DNA from: Trichoderma breve
Lineage: Eukaryota > Ascomycota > Sordariomycetes > Hypocreales > Hypocreaceae
NCBI RefSeq assembly: GCF_028502605.1
Contig: NC_079232.1
Coordinates: 1,612,001-1,676,000, forward strand
Reading direction: 5' to 3'
Length of the DNA stretch: 64,000 bases
The notes under the pieces: model-generated
Database searches by the model: none
What the model was told of the DNA's origin: nothing
Seen by the model: only the letters and a program-made list of their open reading frames with translations
Made by a program: the position numbers and the translations under genes
Shown: one piece after another, positions 45,802-56,463 of the stretch
How the letters are laid out: each line of letters opens with the position of its first letter
Numbering within the stretch: the first letter of the stretch is position 1

Positions 45802-46832
45802 AGAGGATTATGCATTGGCTTCACATGAGAGGTGCTGAGAAGCACATTGGCTTCACATGAGAACCTTTTCTGTCTTTTTCGTTTTCTTTTTTCTTTACAC
45901 CCCCATTGATATCCATCGGCGATGACTTGCATTCGCAACCATCGCCACAAAGGGCAGTCCATCTTGTCAGAAACGTAAGCACACGGGATCAACAAGGCTG
46001 CAGCCTATTTCCTGTGAAACGACACACGTTTCTTTCTCTCGTTTTTGTTGGCCACATTTGGTCTGGAGTTTTAAGGCGCTGGGCTTGAGCATTTTCACAT
46101 CATTATGACTCATGGCGAGGCTATGGGATTTTCATTATGTATTTTATCATTATTACGGCATCTTCAGGCATTGAATCCTGTGGTGTGAGGCATCTTTCAT
46201 GGAATTAGCAAGGTCGACAATTGCATATTGTCATTTGGGTGGACCCCTGAGCAATGAAGCTGGGATTTTGGATTCAGCGAGTTTTGGATATACAGCAATG
46301 ATAAGAATCAGAATGAACCATTAGTGTTTTCTCATCAAAATTGACTTCCATCTCTTGAGTGCCAACGTTTGTTAGCCAACCTTGAGATCCACAATCCTAA
46401 AGGATTCGGCAGATAACAAGATGCAATTCCGTAGCATGGGAAAGACATCAGGCACGGTTATTTCGCGTGCAGTCTCGGAGCATTTAGCCAGAATTCAGAG
46501 TCGCTTCCCATTGCCAAGAATCAATGAGTTTGCCATGCATGAGTTGTCGACATGTTGTGCTACATAAAGGTTGCAACGGATATCAATGCGTGGTTGTGCC
46601 CTGCAGGAATCATGCTGGTCAGGGTGTGATCCGAAACCCACCATTGCAACCAATGAGTGTTGTTGGTTACAACACTTCGTTGCGGGTATGTGCGATTGTC
46701 TGTTTCTGGATGCTGAGCATCTCTTGATTCCCTCTTTTTTTGCACACCCCTTGATGTTGTTATAGCTCATCGTTCGATATGCAAATCAGCCATTGGCTGT
46801 CTTTGTCGGCGCAATATCCAAAGAATGAGGTG
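45802..46832. other. Intergenic, convergent 3' regions, 1 kb
   Basis: This is the 3' region of the small gene and of mod5. It includes the 18-bp direct repeat at 45813-45862. No other feature is supported. Confidence 0.6.
45813..45862 (+). repeat. 18-bp direct repeat after the small gene
   Basis: CATTGGCTTCACATGAGA occurs exactly at 45813-45830 and 45845-45862, beginning 12 bp after the stop codon, so probably in the 3' UTR. Confidence 0.9.
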
Positions 46833-48321
46833 TCAAGTGGCGAATATTGAGGTTACATCAGGATCCGAAGATGCTTCACTATCCGAAGGGTTGTCTGGGG
46901 TCTTGTCTACCGGTACAAGCGCCAGTCTCTTCTTCTTTTTCATAACTCGTTTATGTCCAGCACTCTTAATGTGCCGTTGCCAAGCCTGCTCCGTCACGCA
47001 GACTGTTTGACATATCTCGCACGTTCTTTTGCATGGAATGTCCTTTGGCGGGGGCTCACCCACTCGTGTAAGCACCTCTCGGGCCAGTTCCGACAACTCA
47101 GTAGGTACCGGTCTTGATTCCCCAGAGAGGAACTTGGACGTAATCTCGGCAGCAGGCTCTATAACATTGGCTTTGAACTTTGAGACATCGGTGCTGTTCA
47201 CCAAGTATAAGCTGCCGAATGCCTCGGGGCCTTGCTCCTTGAGGCGTGGGATCTGCTTCAGCCTGATCCATCGGGTTTGGTAGTTTGCATACCGGCGCGT
47301 TGCCGCTTTCATCTCCTCCAGAGCGTTGGATTTGAGTTTTTCAAGGTCAGCTTCATCCTTGCCCTCTTCTCTCGCAGCCATGTATGGTTCAAACTGCTTG
47401 TAACCAATGGACTGCCATATGCCCTTTGTCATGTTCAAGATTTGGCCCTCAGCAGCCTTTTGCTTTTTTATATCAAACAGCTCTTGAACCTCGTCCAAGA
47501 GTCCGGCACCGAGCATCTTGTCTACTCGACTGTCCAGCCGTGCAGTAAGAACGTCTCGTTCTGAATAGACCCAGAAGAGCAACTTTTCCCAAGGCTGACT
47601 TGTCCCTGGTTCTTGAGCAACGGCAGCTTTGCGCTTCTCTTGCTCTGCGTATAATTCTGATGCAGGTTTACCCGTATGCAGGTAGATTTCAAGTGATCGC
47701 TGAATCTTGCGTCTATCATTCGGGTGCCACCTCTCCGCCATGATCGGATCAACCTTCTTCAGCTCTTCCAGTAACACATCTGTAGGCTGCTCCAAGATTG
47801 GAAACGACAAGGAGGGGTCTATCTGCACGTCATCAAGGATTACATCTTTAAAAAGAAGCGGGTCAACATAGTATTGAGTCCCTCCAACGAGGATAGGTAG
47901 GTTTCCACGACCGCGGATTTCGCGTATAACCTTTGTGGCTTCAGATTTGAAGTCCTCTACGTCCCAAGGAGCGTCGTCCAGTGGAATATGGCCTAAAAGA
48001 TGGTGTGGAATGCCGTGTCGCTCCTCTTGGCTGATCTTGTTCGTTATAATGGGCAGACCATTGTAAAGCTGCATAGCATCGGAATTGATGATCTCGCCTT
48101 TAAACCGCGTTGCCAGTTCTACGGCTAGCTGTATCACACTGTTAGAAAAAATGAACCAAGGCCGTCTGCAGTTAGGGCAAAGACAGTCCAACCTCGGATT
48201 TACCCGTGCCTGTAGAGCCTAGGATCACCAGCAACGGTTCGGCTGGAGCTTTGCGAGCGGCCATCATAGACATAGACATAGACAGTACATGGCGCAACAG
48301 CCCTGCTCCCCGGCCGAGCAT
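46833..48321 (-). CDS. mod5: tRNA dimethylallyltransferase (Mod5/MiaA family) with C-terminal zinc finger, 2 exons
   Basis: The enzyme adds an isopentenyl group to A37 of tRNAs reading UNN codons. Exons are 48321-48193 and 48128-46833 (64-nt intron), coding for 474 residues. The P-loop GSTGTGKSE (~35-43) ends exon 1, and the junction leads into LAVELATRFKGEIINSDAMQ. Then follow IPHHLLGHIPLDDAPWDVED, ILVGGTQYYVDPLLF, WHPNDRRKIQRSLEIYLHTG and a YANYQTRWIRLKQ stretch. A C2H2-type finger (CEICQTVCVTEQAWQRHIKSAGH) near residues 412-435 is typical of eukaryotic members. The leader MLGRGAGLLRHVLSMSMSMM could be a mitochondrial presequence, and several in-frame ATGs follow it. That would fit dual mitochondrial and nuclear/cytosolic products as in yeast. 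The start codon is thus not certain. The gene diverges from sec61. Confidence 0.92.
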
Positions 48322-48853
48322 TCGACAACGAGCCAAATCGGGCTTCGTTGCGCTGGCACTGGCAGAATCAGAATCCTGCAATCTGTCTTTTAAGGCGCAA
48401 TGCAGTGGAAGCTTCCTCTTCGAGCTGGACCGCAGCTGTTTGAGAGCACCAGAAAATCAATAGAAGAATTTCGAACTGGAACAGTCATCCAATCCCCCCA
48501 CTTCAAGCTCCCTGTCCCAGAAATTTTACCTACAAGTGGCTTGAATTGGTTGGCTTATTAGAGTGCTGGGGTGGGAAAAAAGACCAGACCGGACCCTTGT
48601 TGGTTCTGTCGAGGCCACGCTTCTTTAACGACGGGCGAGTCACGTGCGCCCCCATCTAGTTTCGGGACACATCAACATTTCGGGGCTTGAAGCCAGATCG
48701 CAACCTTTCCCCAGCTCCCTTCCACCACTTCTCTCATCGATTCACCTTTTCTTCTACCCCCGAGCTCATCCAAGGCTCGACTTTTTCTTCCTTCCTTCTT
48801 TTCCTTGGATGAATTAGTTTTCCTTCTCTGGTTTTCCCCCTCCAGCCGCCGCC
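48322..48853. promoter_or_regulatory. Divergent promoter mod5 / sec61
   Basis: A 532-bp spacer. It holds GAGTCACGTG (CACGTG at 48641-48646), a bHLH-type E-box, and a CT-rich tract (48710-48840) next to the SEC61 start, typical of highly expressed fungal genes. Confidence 0.55.
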
Positions 48854-50464
48854 ATGAGTTCTCGTGAGTTGCAATTCCCCCACCAAGCCGCTGTCCAGTC
48901 TTGTGTCGCGCGCGCGCACGAAGACGGCTGAAAACGCGCAATTGATGCTCAATCGCACGCTGCTAACATGGCAATGCTTCTGCAGTACGTTTTCTCGATC
49001 TGGTCAAGCCGTTCGTGCCGTTCCTCCCCGAGGTTCAGCAGCCGGAAACCAAGATTCCCTTCAACCAGAAGCTGATGTGGACGGCATTGACGCTCCTCAT
49101 CTTCCTGGTCATGAGCCAAATGCCTCTGTACGGCATTGTCTCTTCCGACAATTCGGATCCTCTATACTGGCTGCGAATGGTGATGGCGAGTAATCGAGGT
49201 ACTCTGATGGAATTGGGTATCACTCCCATCATCTCCTCTGGCATGGTTTTCCAACTCCTCGCTGGTACCCACCTCATTGACGTCAACCTCGACCTCAAGT
49301 CGGATCGCGAACTCTACCAGACTGCCCAGAAGCTCTTTGCCTTCATCCTGTCTGCCGGTACCGCTACCGTCTACGTCTTCACCGGTCTCTACGGCACTCC
49401 CTCCGACCTCGGTGCTGGCATTGTCTTCCTGCTCATCCTCCAGCTGGTCGTTGCGGGCATGATTGTCATTCTGCTCGATGAGCTCCTGCAGAAGGGTTAC
49501 GGTCTTGGCAGTGGTATCTCTCTGTTCATTGCCACCAACATCTGCGAGTCCATCATGTGGAAGGCTTTCTCGCCCACCACCATCAACACTGGCCGTGGCC
49601 CCGAGTTTGAGGGTGCCGTCATCGCTCTGTTCCACCTCCTGATGACCTGGCCCAACAAGCAGCGCGCTCTCCAGGAGGCTTTCTACAGGCAGAACCTCCC
49701 CAACATCATGAACCTTCTCGCCACCATCCTGGTCTTTGTTGCCATCATCTACCTCCAGGGCTTCCGCGTCGAGATCCCCGTCAAGTCCAACCGCCAGCGT
49801 GGTGCCCGAGGCTCATACCCCGTTCGCCTGTTCTACACCTCCAACATGCCCATCATGCTGCAGTCCGCCCTCTCCTCCAACGTTTTCCTGATCAGCCAGA
49901 TGCTCTACTCTCGCTTCTCCGAGAACCTCCTGGTTCGTCTCTTCGGTGTCTGGGAGGCCAAGGATGGTACTTCTCAGCTCCACGCTATCTCCGGCCTTGT
50001 CTACTACATGTCTCCTCCTCTCAACTTCAAGGATGCTCTCCTCGACCCCATCCACACCGCCGTCTACATCATCTACATGCTCGGTGCCTGTGCTCTCTTC
50101 TCCAAGACCTGGATTGAGGTTTCCGGCTCCAGCCCCCGTGATGTTGCCAAGCAGCTCAAGGACCAGGGCCTCGTCATGGCTGGACACCGTGATCAGAGCA
50201 TGTACAAGGAGCTCAAGCGCATCATTCCTACCGCCGCTGCCTTTGGTGGTGCCTGCATTGGTGCTCTGTCCGTCCTGAGCGACCTTATGGGGGCTCTTGG
50301 CTCTGGTACCGGTACCCTGCTCGCTGTCACGTAAGTTTTTTTCCCTTCCAATTCTAGATGAAACTGGGCTGATGCTAACTTTTACCAGTATCATCTACGG
50401 CTACTTCGAAATTGCTGCCAAGGAGGGCGATCTTGCCGGAATGAAGGGCATGATTATGGGCTAA
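48854..50464 (+). CDS. sec61: Sec61 alpha subunit of the ER translocon (3 exons)
   Basis: This is the channel-forming subunit of the ER protein-conducting complex. Exons are 48854-48863 (10 nt), 48986-50330 and 50389-50464 (introns of 122 and 58 nt), coding for 476 residues. The spliced start reads [20 protein letters not shown], matching the conserved SecY/Sec61 N-terminus. Then [15 protein letters not shown], the plug-region [35 protein letters not shown] and [20 protein letters not shown] (a ribosome-contacting loop) follow. [20 protein letters not shown] and [20 protein letters not shown] are the later signatures. Ten membrane segments are expected. The last exon ends [20 protein letters not shown]. 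Codon use is strongly C-ending, more than in the neighbours, as expected for high expression. Confidence 0.97.
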
Positions 50465-51194
50465 TTGGAATCATATGGGAAGTGGGGGAGCTTTGATTCT
50501 CTAATAAAATCGCTTTGATTTCTACAGTCTTGGTAAATCCTTGACATGCATGGAAATTGTAGTAATGTACCAACAGGGGAATATCAATAGGGGATAAGGA
50601 GTATGAAACAAAATATAAAATGGAAATGTACGATTTGTTTTTTTTGCAGGCAACTGGGAGCTAGCATTGTGAGAGGTATAAGGCACGGTGTTTATAGCTA
50701 CATGTCTATGGATTAAATATTCCCAGAATACCACGTTATATCTGAGGCAATACGGTACTCGTCTACTCGTATAAGCTGTACGACTAAGAGTAAACTCGCG
50801 ATGAGTGACAGTTAATCACTGTTCGACGCCCGGTTTCCTAGTCGATTTTGGGGGATCGCGGGGAAGCGAAGCTCCCATCCGCTTTACGTAATGCCCGTGC
50901 GCAACACTAACACGGGAGCGGCACTTGGAAGCTGAAGCTAAGAATCGGCTAACTCTTGAACCATGTCATGCCAGGATAAAACGTGTTGTCGTTATTGTCG
51001 TCATCGGCTCTTCATCGCCCAATTCGACTTCGTTGCATTCCGAATGGCACCAGCCGCGCACTCATACTCTTCATACTCTTCAATGGACTGTTTGGCGTAG
51101 GATGTCGATACCTCGGACATCTAGAGATCAGAGACAGCCATAAGACACTCGACAACAATCGATTTGAGAGCTCGCGACAAGCGCGCCATAGAAA
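50465..51194. other. Intergenic, 730 bp
   Basis: This is the 3' flank of sec61 and the upstream region of the membrane-protein gene. No gene or notable repeat is seen. Confidence 0.6.
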
Positions 51195-52670
51195 ATGCCA
51201 GCTCGGCGGAACAGGCGCTTTTTCTCGCGAGAGCCCTTCCACAATGACGACCGGCTAACGTTGCAGCACGCCGAGGGGCCTTTTGGCTTTCTCAATCCAA
51301 CGAGAGCACATTTCGACCACTCAGCACTGGCCTCGAAACCGACGCCTGACGAGATAGCGGAACCACATGAGAGCGGCGATGATGCGGAAACCAGGCACGA
51401 ACAGACAAAACAAGCCGCCGATTCGAACGTCCCTGCCAAGAATGTCAAGTTCTTATGGCGGTCTCGAGACAATCGAAAGGGTCGGCATGCTTTACTCGTT
51501 CAAAAGCCGCTCCCAGGAGAGGAGGCGCCTTTCGTGACACCAAGGCGGACGTCGCATCCCCGGGAGATTTTGAAGACGGTGATCAAGACTTTCACGTACT
51601 ACCCCATCTGGGACATTTCGTGGCTGGTGGCCTTCATATTCACATGGGGAAGCATAGTCTGGGTTCTAAACGTATGTGTAGAGTGCACTGGGGCAGGCGG
51701 CCATGGGAGTTTGAGCTTGGTGATCTAATGTATTGGACAGAGTTTCTTCGTCTGGCTTCCGCTCGTGGCTCCCTCCACCGAGTTCGACGGCGAAGTCTAC
51801 TGGGCCGGTGGCATAACCGCCTTCATCGGCGCCATCGTCTTTTTCGAATTCGGTTCCATCCTTCTCATATTCGAGGCCATAAACGCCAACAGATCGGGCT
51901 GTTTCGGTTGGGCCGTCGAGCAATTGGTCGACAATGGGAGGAGCGGCAAGCCGAGGCTTCGGGTGGTCGCAAGCCGCCATCATTGCCACCACCATCACCA
52001 AAATCGACGCAACTTTGTGGGCAAGCCCTCAGCTACCACTTCGATCGAAGCTCAACCGGATTCCAGCAGTAATTATGATGAGAAGCATTGGCAATGGTTC
52101 CCTTCGTGGCACGACCTGCGCACACATTATATCCACGAGTTGGGATTTCTCGCCGGTTGTGCCCAGCTCTTTGGCGCGACTGTCTTTGGTGTGTCTGGGT
52201 TTACGGCGCTGCCGGGTATTAACAATCATCTCACGCCCCAATGGCGACTCAATGCCGCGTACTGGATCCCTCAGGTCGTTGGTGGCAGTGGCTTCATTGT
52301 CAGCAGCACGTTGTACATGCTAGAAACACAGCAGAAGTGGTGGAAGCCCGCACCTCACCTTTTAGGCTGGCACATTGCATTTTGGAATCTCGTGGGAGCG
52401 TTTGGGTTCACGCTCTGCGGTGCCCTGGGAATGGCATACAACAATTCTGGGGCGCAGTTTGAAGCTGGACTGGCTACATTCTGGTAAGTCGCGTCTGATG
52501 TGATGCTTCAAGATCTGGTGAAAGGGGATGACATTTACTGACTTTTGGCTGCTACTCTCAGGGGCTCATGGGCTTTCTTAATTGGCAGTTACTTGCAGCT
52601 TTACGAAAGTTTGAGCAAGCATCCTGTGGAACAGGTCTCGTCAATGGATGAGTTCAATTCCAGGAAATAG
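51195..52670 (+). CDS. Multi-pass integral membrane protein of unknown function (3 exons)
   Basis: Exons are 51195-51671, 51741-52483 and 52562-52670 (introns of 69 and 78 nt), coding for 442 residues. The N-terminal ~125 residues are charged and soluble and include FLWRSRDNRKGRHALLVQKP. About seven hydrophobic segments follow. The first spans IWDISWLVAFIFTWGSIVWV, then come SFFVWLPLVAP and ITAFIGAIVFFEFGSILLIF. After a His-rich loop (CHHHHQNRR) come LGFLAGCAQLFGATVFGVSG, WIPQVVGGSGFIVSSTLYML and IAFWNLVGAFGFTLCGALGM. Exon 3 adds GSWAFLIGSYLQLYESLSKH. Similar proteins called only integral membrane protein are widespread in ascomycetes as I remember; no enzymatic motif is visible. Function is unknown. 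Confidence 0.85.
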
Positions 52671-55600
52671 GTTCCGCTTTCGGAGGCACGGACCGGACAC
52701 GTCTTGACATAACCAGGGTTTTTAATAGATTCTTGTACGATGTACGGATACTCGGAGGAAAATTTAGATTTGTGAACCGTGATACAGCATGTAGGACCAT
52801 TGTCTTAGATTTGCGTAATTTAGCAGCGATTGGTCCGGGTTAATTTACTAGGTAGTCTTAAGAGATAGCAGGCACGCCATTGATACACAAACAGGCAGCG
52901 AAGGTATCACGAGCCTGCTGGGTTTATGCATTTAATCACCTTTTTCTCATTGTGCTGTGTACCATCTACACCAATACTTCGGGAGATGCAAGATTGCAGC
53001 GTACAGGTTTTAAAACATGGCTCCACAACGACCGCCGTCCACGAAAATCATGTTTCATATCTTGTGGTGGGGGCACATTCGTACAAAATATGATGGGAGA
53101 ATAGTGTTCAGTACAGTCAGTATGATGAGAGGCAGTGTCTCAGCACAGTCAGTACCATGAAAAGCAGCCCTGGAATGTCTCAGTACAGTCAGTTCGGCCC
53201 AGGGTCGACGGGAGCGCATCCATTTGTCAGCGCCAGAAAGACGGTGAGGCTTCACACGGGCCAGCTGTTATACATGTGCAAGGAAGCCATTCAGATTCAA
53301 CGGGCGGAATTGCGCGGTGAATGATGCGAAATCCGTTCATCTTTAGCTATTGTCGGCGTACTGTAAGAAATGATGTCAATGCCAAGGGTATTGCTGGATA
53401 TGGTGGTTACCCATACGGAGTACCCTTAGCACATATGGATGGACGCCGTATAAGTGTCATGGCGCCGCAGTGTAATTTTCATCCTTCTTCCGCCAAATCT
53501 CGACTGAGACATGCAGCTTGGATTGCTACGAGTACCGCCCTCCGCTGTAAATGAACCAAGCCTCGCCGGCGATATTATTCAAGTCTCCTGACGCACACTT
53601 ACCAGTGGCACTAAGTAGCATCCACGGGGGTTTTGCGGGGAACTTGGCCGGCGAGTTGTTTTGTTTGAGTCACTGACCGCAACCATGATGGATGATGACT
53701 ATCCAATTTCTCGATACTCCATAGTAAGGCGGCGTCGATTATGAAATAACCAATCAGAGACGATTAGTTACCGTTGGTTATGGCGAGCCAAAAGGAAAAA
53801 CAAAACCCTGCTTAGCACTAGCAAGGCGAAGCTGTAATGTTAGTTGATGGAACAACAAGTAATATACCAAAGCTATCAACCACAGATGCCTCGAATCATC
53901 TCCTCATGATTTAATACTGAGCCGTGCAGGAGAGTGAACCAATTAGATATGCTCTGTGGCGGTGGTTTCGCTACAAAGATTGCCGAAATAGTATTACATA
54001 GCTTCTTTTAGGCGAGATCAGATGGATGGACGAGGATGAATCAAACCAAAAAGTTCGGATGATGGCTCCGTGGGAGCTTGGGCCTCCCTCCCTTCCGCAA
54101 CGCGTTGTGAAGGTGCACGAGTACGGCCAATACGAAACGGGTAGCAAATCAGCGCTGCGTGGAGGGTCCGGGATGGCGTGCGTGCCGGGATGCGACATGC
54201 AGGCAATGTCGGAGCTCGCTGCAGGGCCGGACATGTCGTAGTGCAGTAGCTGAGTGCCGCTATCGTGGTTTGCCTGGTTTGGCTGTGGCAGAGGTTTGGA
54301 AAAAGAAGCTGTGAAAAGCGTGGCTAGTTCATGATGCTTGATATTGGTGGTCCGGAAGCAGCGCGACTAGTAGTGTCTCTTGAGTATCCCGGGCTGGCTT
54401 GGTGCCACACATGCACGAGCTGAGTACTCATACAGTAGCAAAAGGAGGCTGCCAGGCTCCGCCATAGCGGTGAGTCAGTCATTCAAGAGAGAGGCCATGG
54501 AGCGGGACAGATGCTGTGGAGGATTCCATCTGTACACCTAAGGGGAAGGTCGGGGAGGGGCGGTAGTGGAGTTGACCAAGTGGATGGCTTTTGTTAGCCT
54601 AAGATGAGTAAAAGCAGAAGGCGAAGATGGAAAAAAAAAAAAAAGATCAAATTCGCCGTCAGTGATGAGTGTTGAGTGATTCTAGAATGGCAAATGCATG
54701 ATGACAGCAGAATAAGTAGAATGACAGTGCCCTGTGCCGTCTGATGGATGCTGGACGATGGATGAATCAACAACACCTTCTGATGTATGCGGAGGGCGCA
54801 AGCATGTGCTACCGAGCAGAGGCTGGAGGATGGAGGGCAGGGAACGTTTGCAAAGCCAAGTGCATCGCGTCGACTCTGGTGACTCAGCGAATGAGTCGAC
54901 GCTACCAAGTGCAAATCCGTGCTGAAAACGCAGGAGATGGCTGCAGGTCATGATCGGGCTGAGTGAGTGCTGGTGATTTGCGAGATTCATCACAGGCTGG
55001 CCATTAGATTGGATACCCGGTACTCGAGGGTACTTTTGCTGCATCTTTTAAGCTCTGGCACTACTGTCCTAGCAGCTGCAACTCTGACCAAGGCTCATGT
55101 ACCTCGCATGTACAGCCCGTGGTCATCATGCATGTAAAGCAAAGTTCAGATCAATGACAGTCTCAAGGTTCGTGCCGGCTTCAACTCTCAAGCGGTTACG
55201 AAGAGTTAATTGCCAACATACGAGACGGAATGCAACCCTGCCTGAGGGCCTAGCGGCAGGATAAGCCGGTCTCTCAGTCGCCCCGAATCAGTCTCTTGTG
55301 CCTTTCACGACAATCCCAGATCTGCTCCCCATCTCTGAGTTCGTTTTTCGAGGGGCACTAGCCCAGAGCCGTAATCACCTTATATCCTCATCATGTGCTG
55401 GTGTGCAAAAGCAGCTTCAGCGCATGCACTAATGCAGCTCCCGCCGTGTGACTCTTGATTCCAACGCAGTCCTCTTTTCGACCCTGAGGTTGATCATCGT
55501 GCCACCGCGCTTCCACCATCTGTCTCATCAGGCTAGCCGCCGGTTGAATTGCAAAGGAGTTGGGGGCGGCCAGGATATCAATAGTGCCCTTGCCCGCATG

Positions 55601-56463
55601 CTTGTGCGAGCTTGGTGTGTTGCTCGAATGTTCATCTTGACGTCTGTACGCAGTACTGGATATTGATGCATCGATATCAGAGGTACCCCGGAAATACCTT
55701 GTCAAAGCACCGCACGCGCAAAGCTGCATGTACTCCGCATGCTAGCACGTACTTGTACCTTAAGGTGAGGGCCGCCATATGCAAAATTCCCCGTTCAACT
55801 CCAACCGCTACGCCGGAAAGAAAGAATCTTGGTCAAGTTAAGAGGAGAAAAAAGAAAAAGAAAAAAAAAAGTCCCTCCCTGCGTGTTTCTTCCCCACCGC
55901 ATCGCGCGCAAAGCTACTCCCTCCGTACCCTGTCCGGCCTCTATTCCCCACTGATAACATATCCGGGTCATAGTAAAATACTTGGCTTATGTATTAGTGT
56001 GCTCTGACTTGTACAAGTACCTGAACTGTACGGAGCGGCATACCTGTGCGTGCGTCCGCGCTCATGTCTTATCCACCGGCGGTACCTGTACTGCAGCTAG
56101 CGCTACCTGGCAGCTCCACCCCGCCGTCGCCTTCCAGCCAATGCGACCGCCCAGTTCCTGTACATCCCATCATCGTCCAGTCGCCTCTTTCTTCCTCTTT
56201 TCTCTTCCTCTCCTGTCCGCCGAATGTCTTCACTTCTCATGCCTGTACATTCGCTAACACTATGAGTGTATAGAGAGGCAGCAGGAACGAGAGCTCACAC
56301 GCCAGGAACCGAGGCGAGACCACCGAGGCTCGTCTGTGTTCTTTCCTTTAATCGTCCATTCCCCTTCTAGTTTCTGCTTTCTGAACCACCATATACATAT
56401 TTTGCTTCCTATACTTTTCTCATTGCTTCGCGGGCAGCTCTTGCTCCGCACCCGGAACCAGCC
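52671..56463. other. Intergenic, 3.8 kb, upstream of the ABC transporter
   Basis: No gene with family sequence is found. It contains a three-copy 13-mer repeat at 53109-53193, a CCAATCA box at about 53749, a TACGGAGTA half-site at 53414-53422, an A14 run at 54631-54644 and many short open frames on both strands. The length would allow a large regulatory region for the pump or an unrecognised small gene. Confidence 0.5.
53109..53193 (+). repeat. Three copies of a CAG(T/C)ACAGTCAGT 13-mer
   Basis: Copies lie at 53109-53121, 53141-53153 (one change) and 53181-53193, spaced 32 and 40 bp. Copies two and three share the preceding TGTCT. Confidence 0.85.

Noticed and set aside
49813..50394. 193-codon frame antisense to sec61
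   Set aside because: Reflects the strong C-ending codon bias of sec61 on the other strand; acidic repetitive translation typical of such shadows.
51455..52072. 205-codon frame over the membrane-protein gene
   Set aside because: It reads through an intron in the wrong frame; Arg-rich and without membrane segments.
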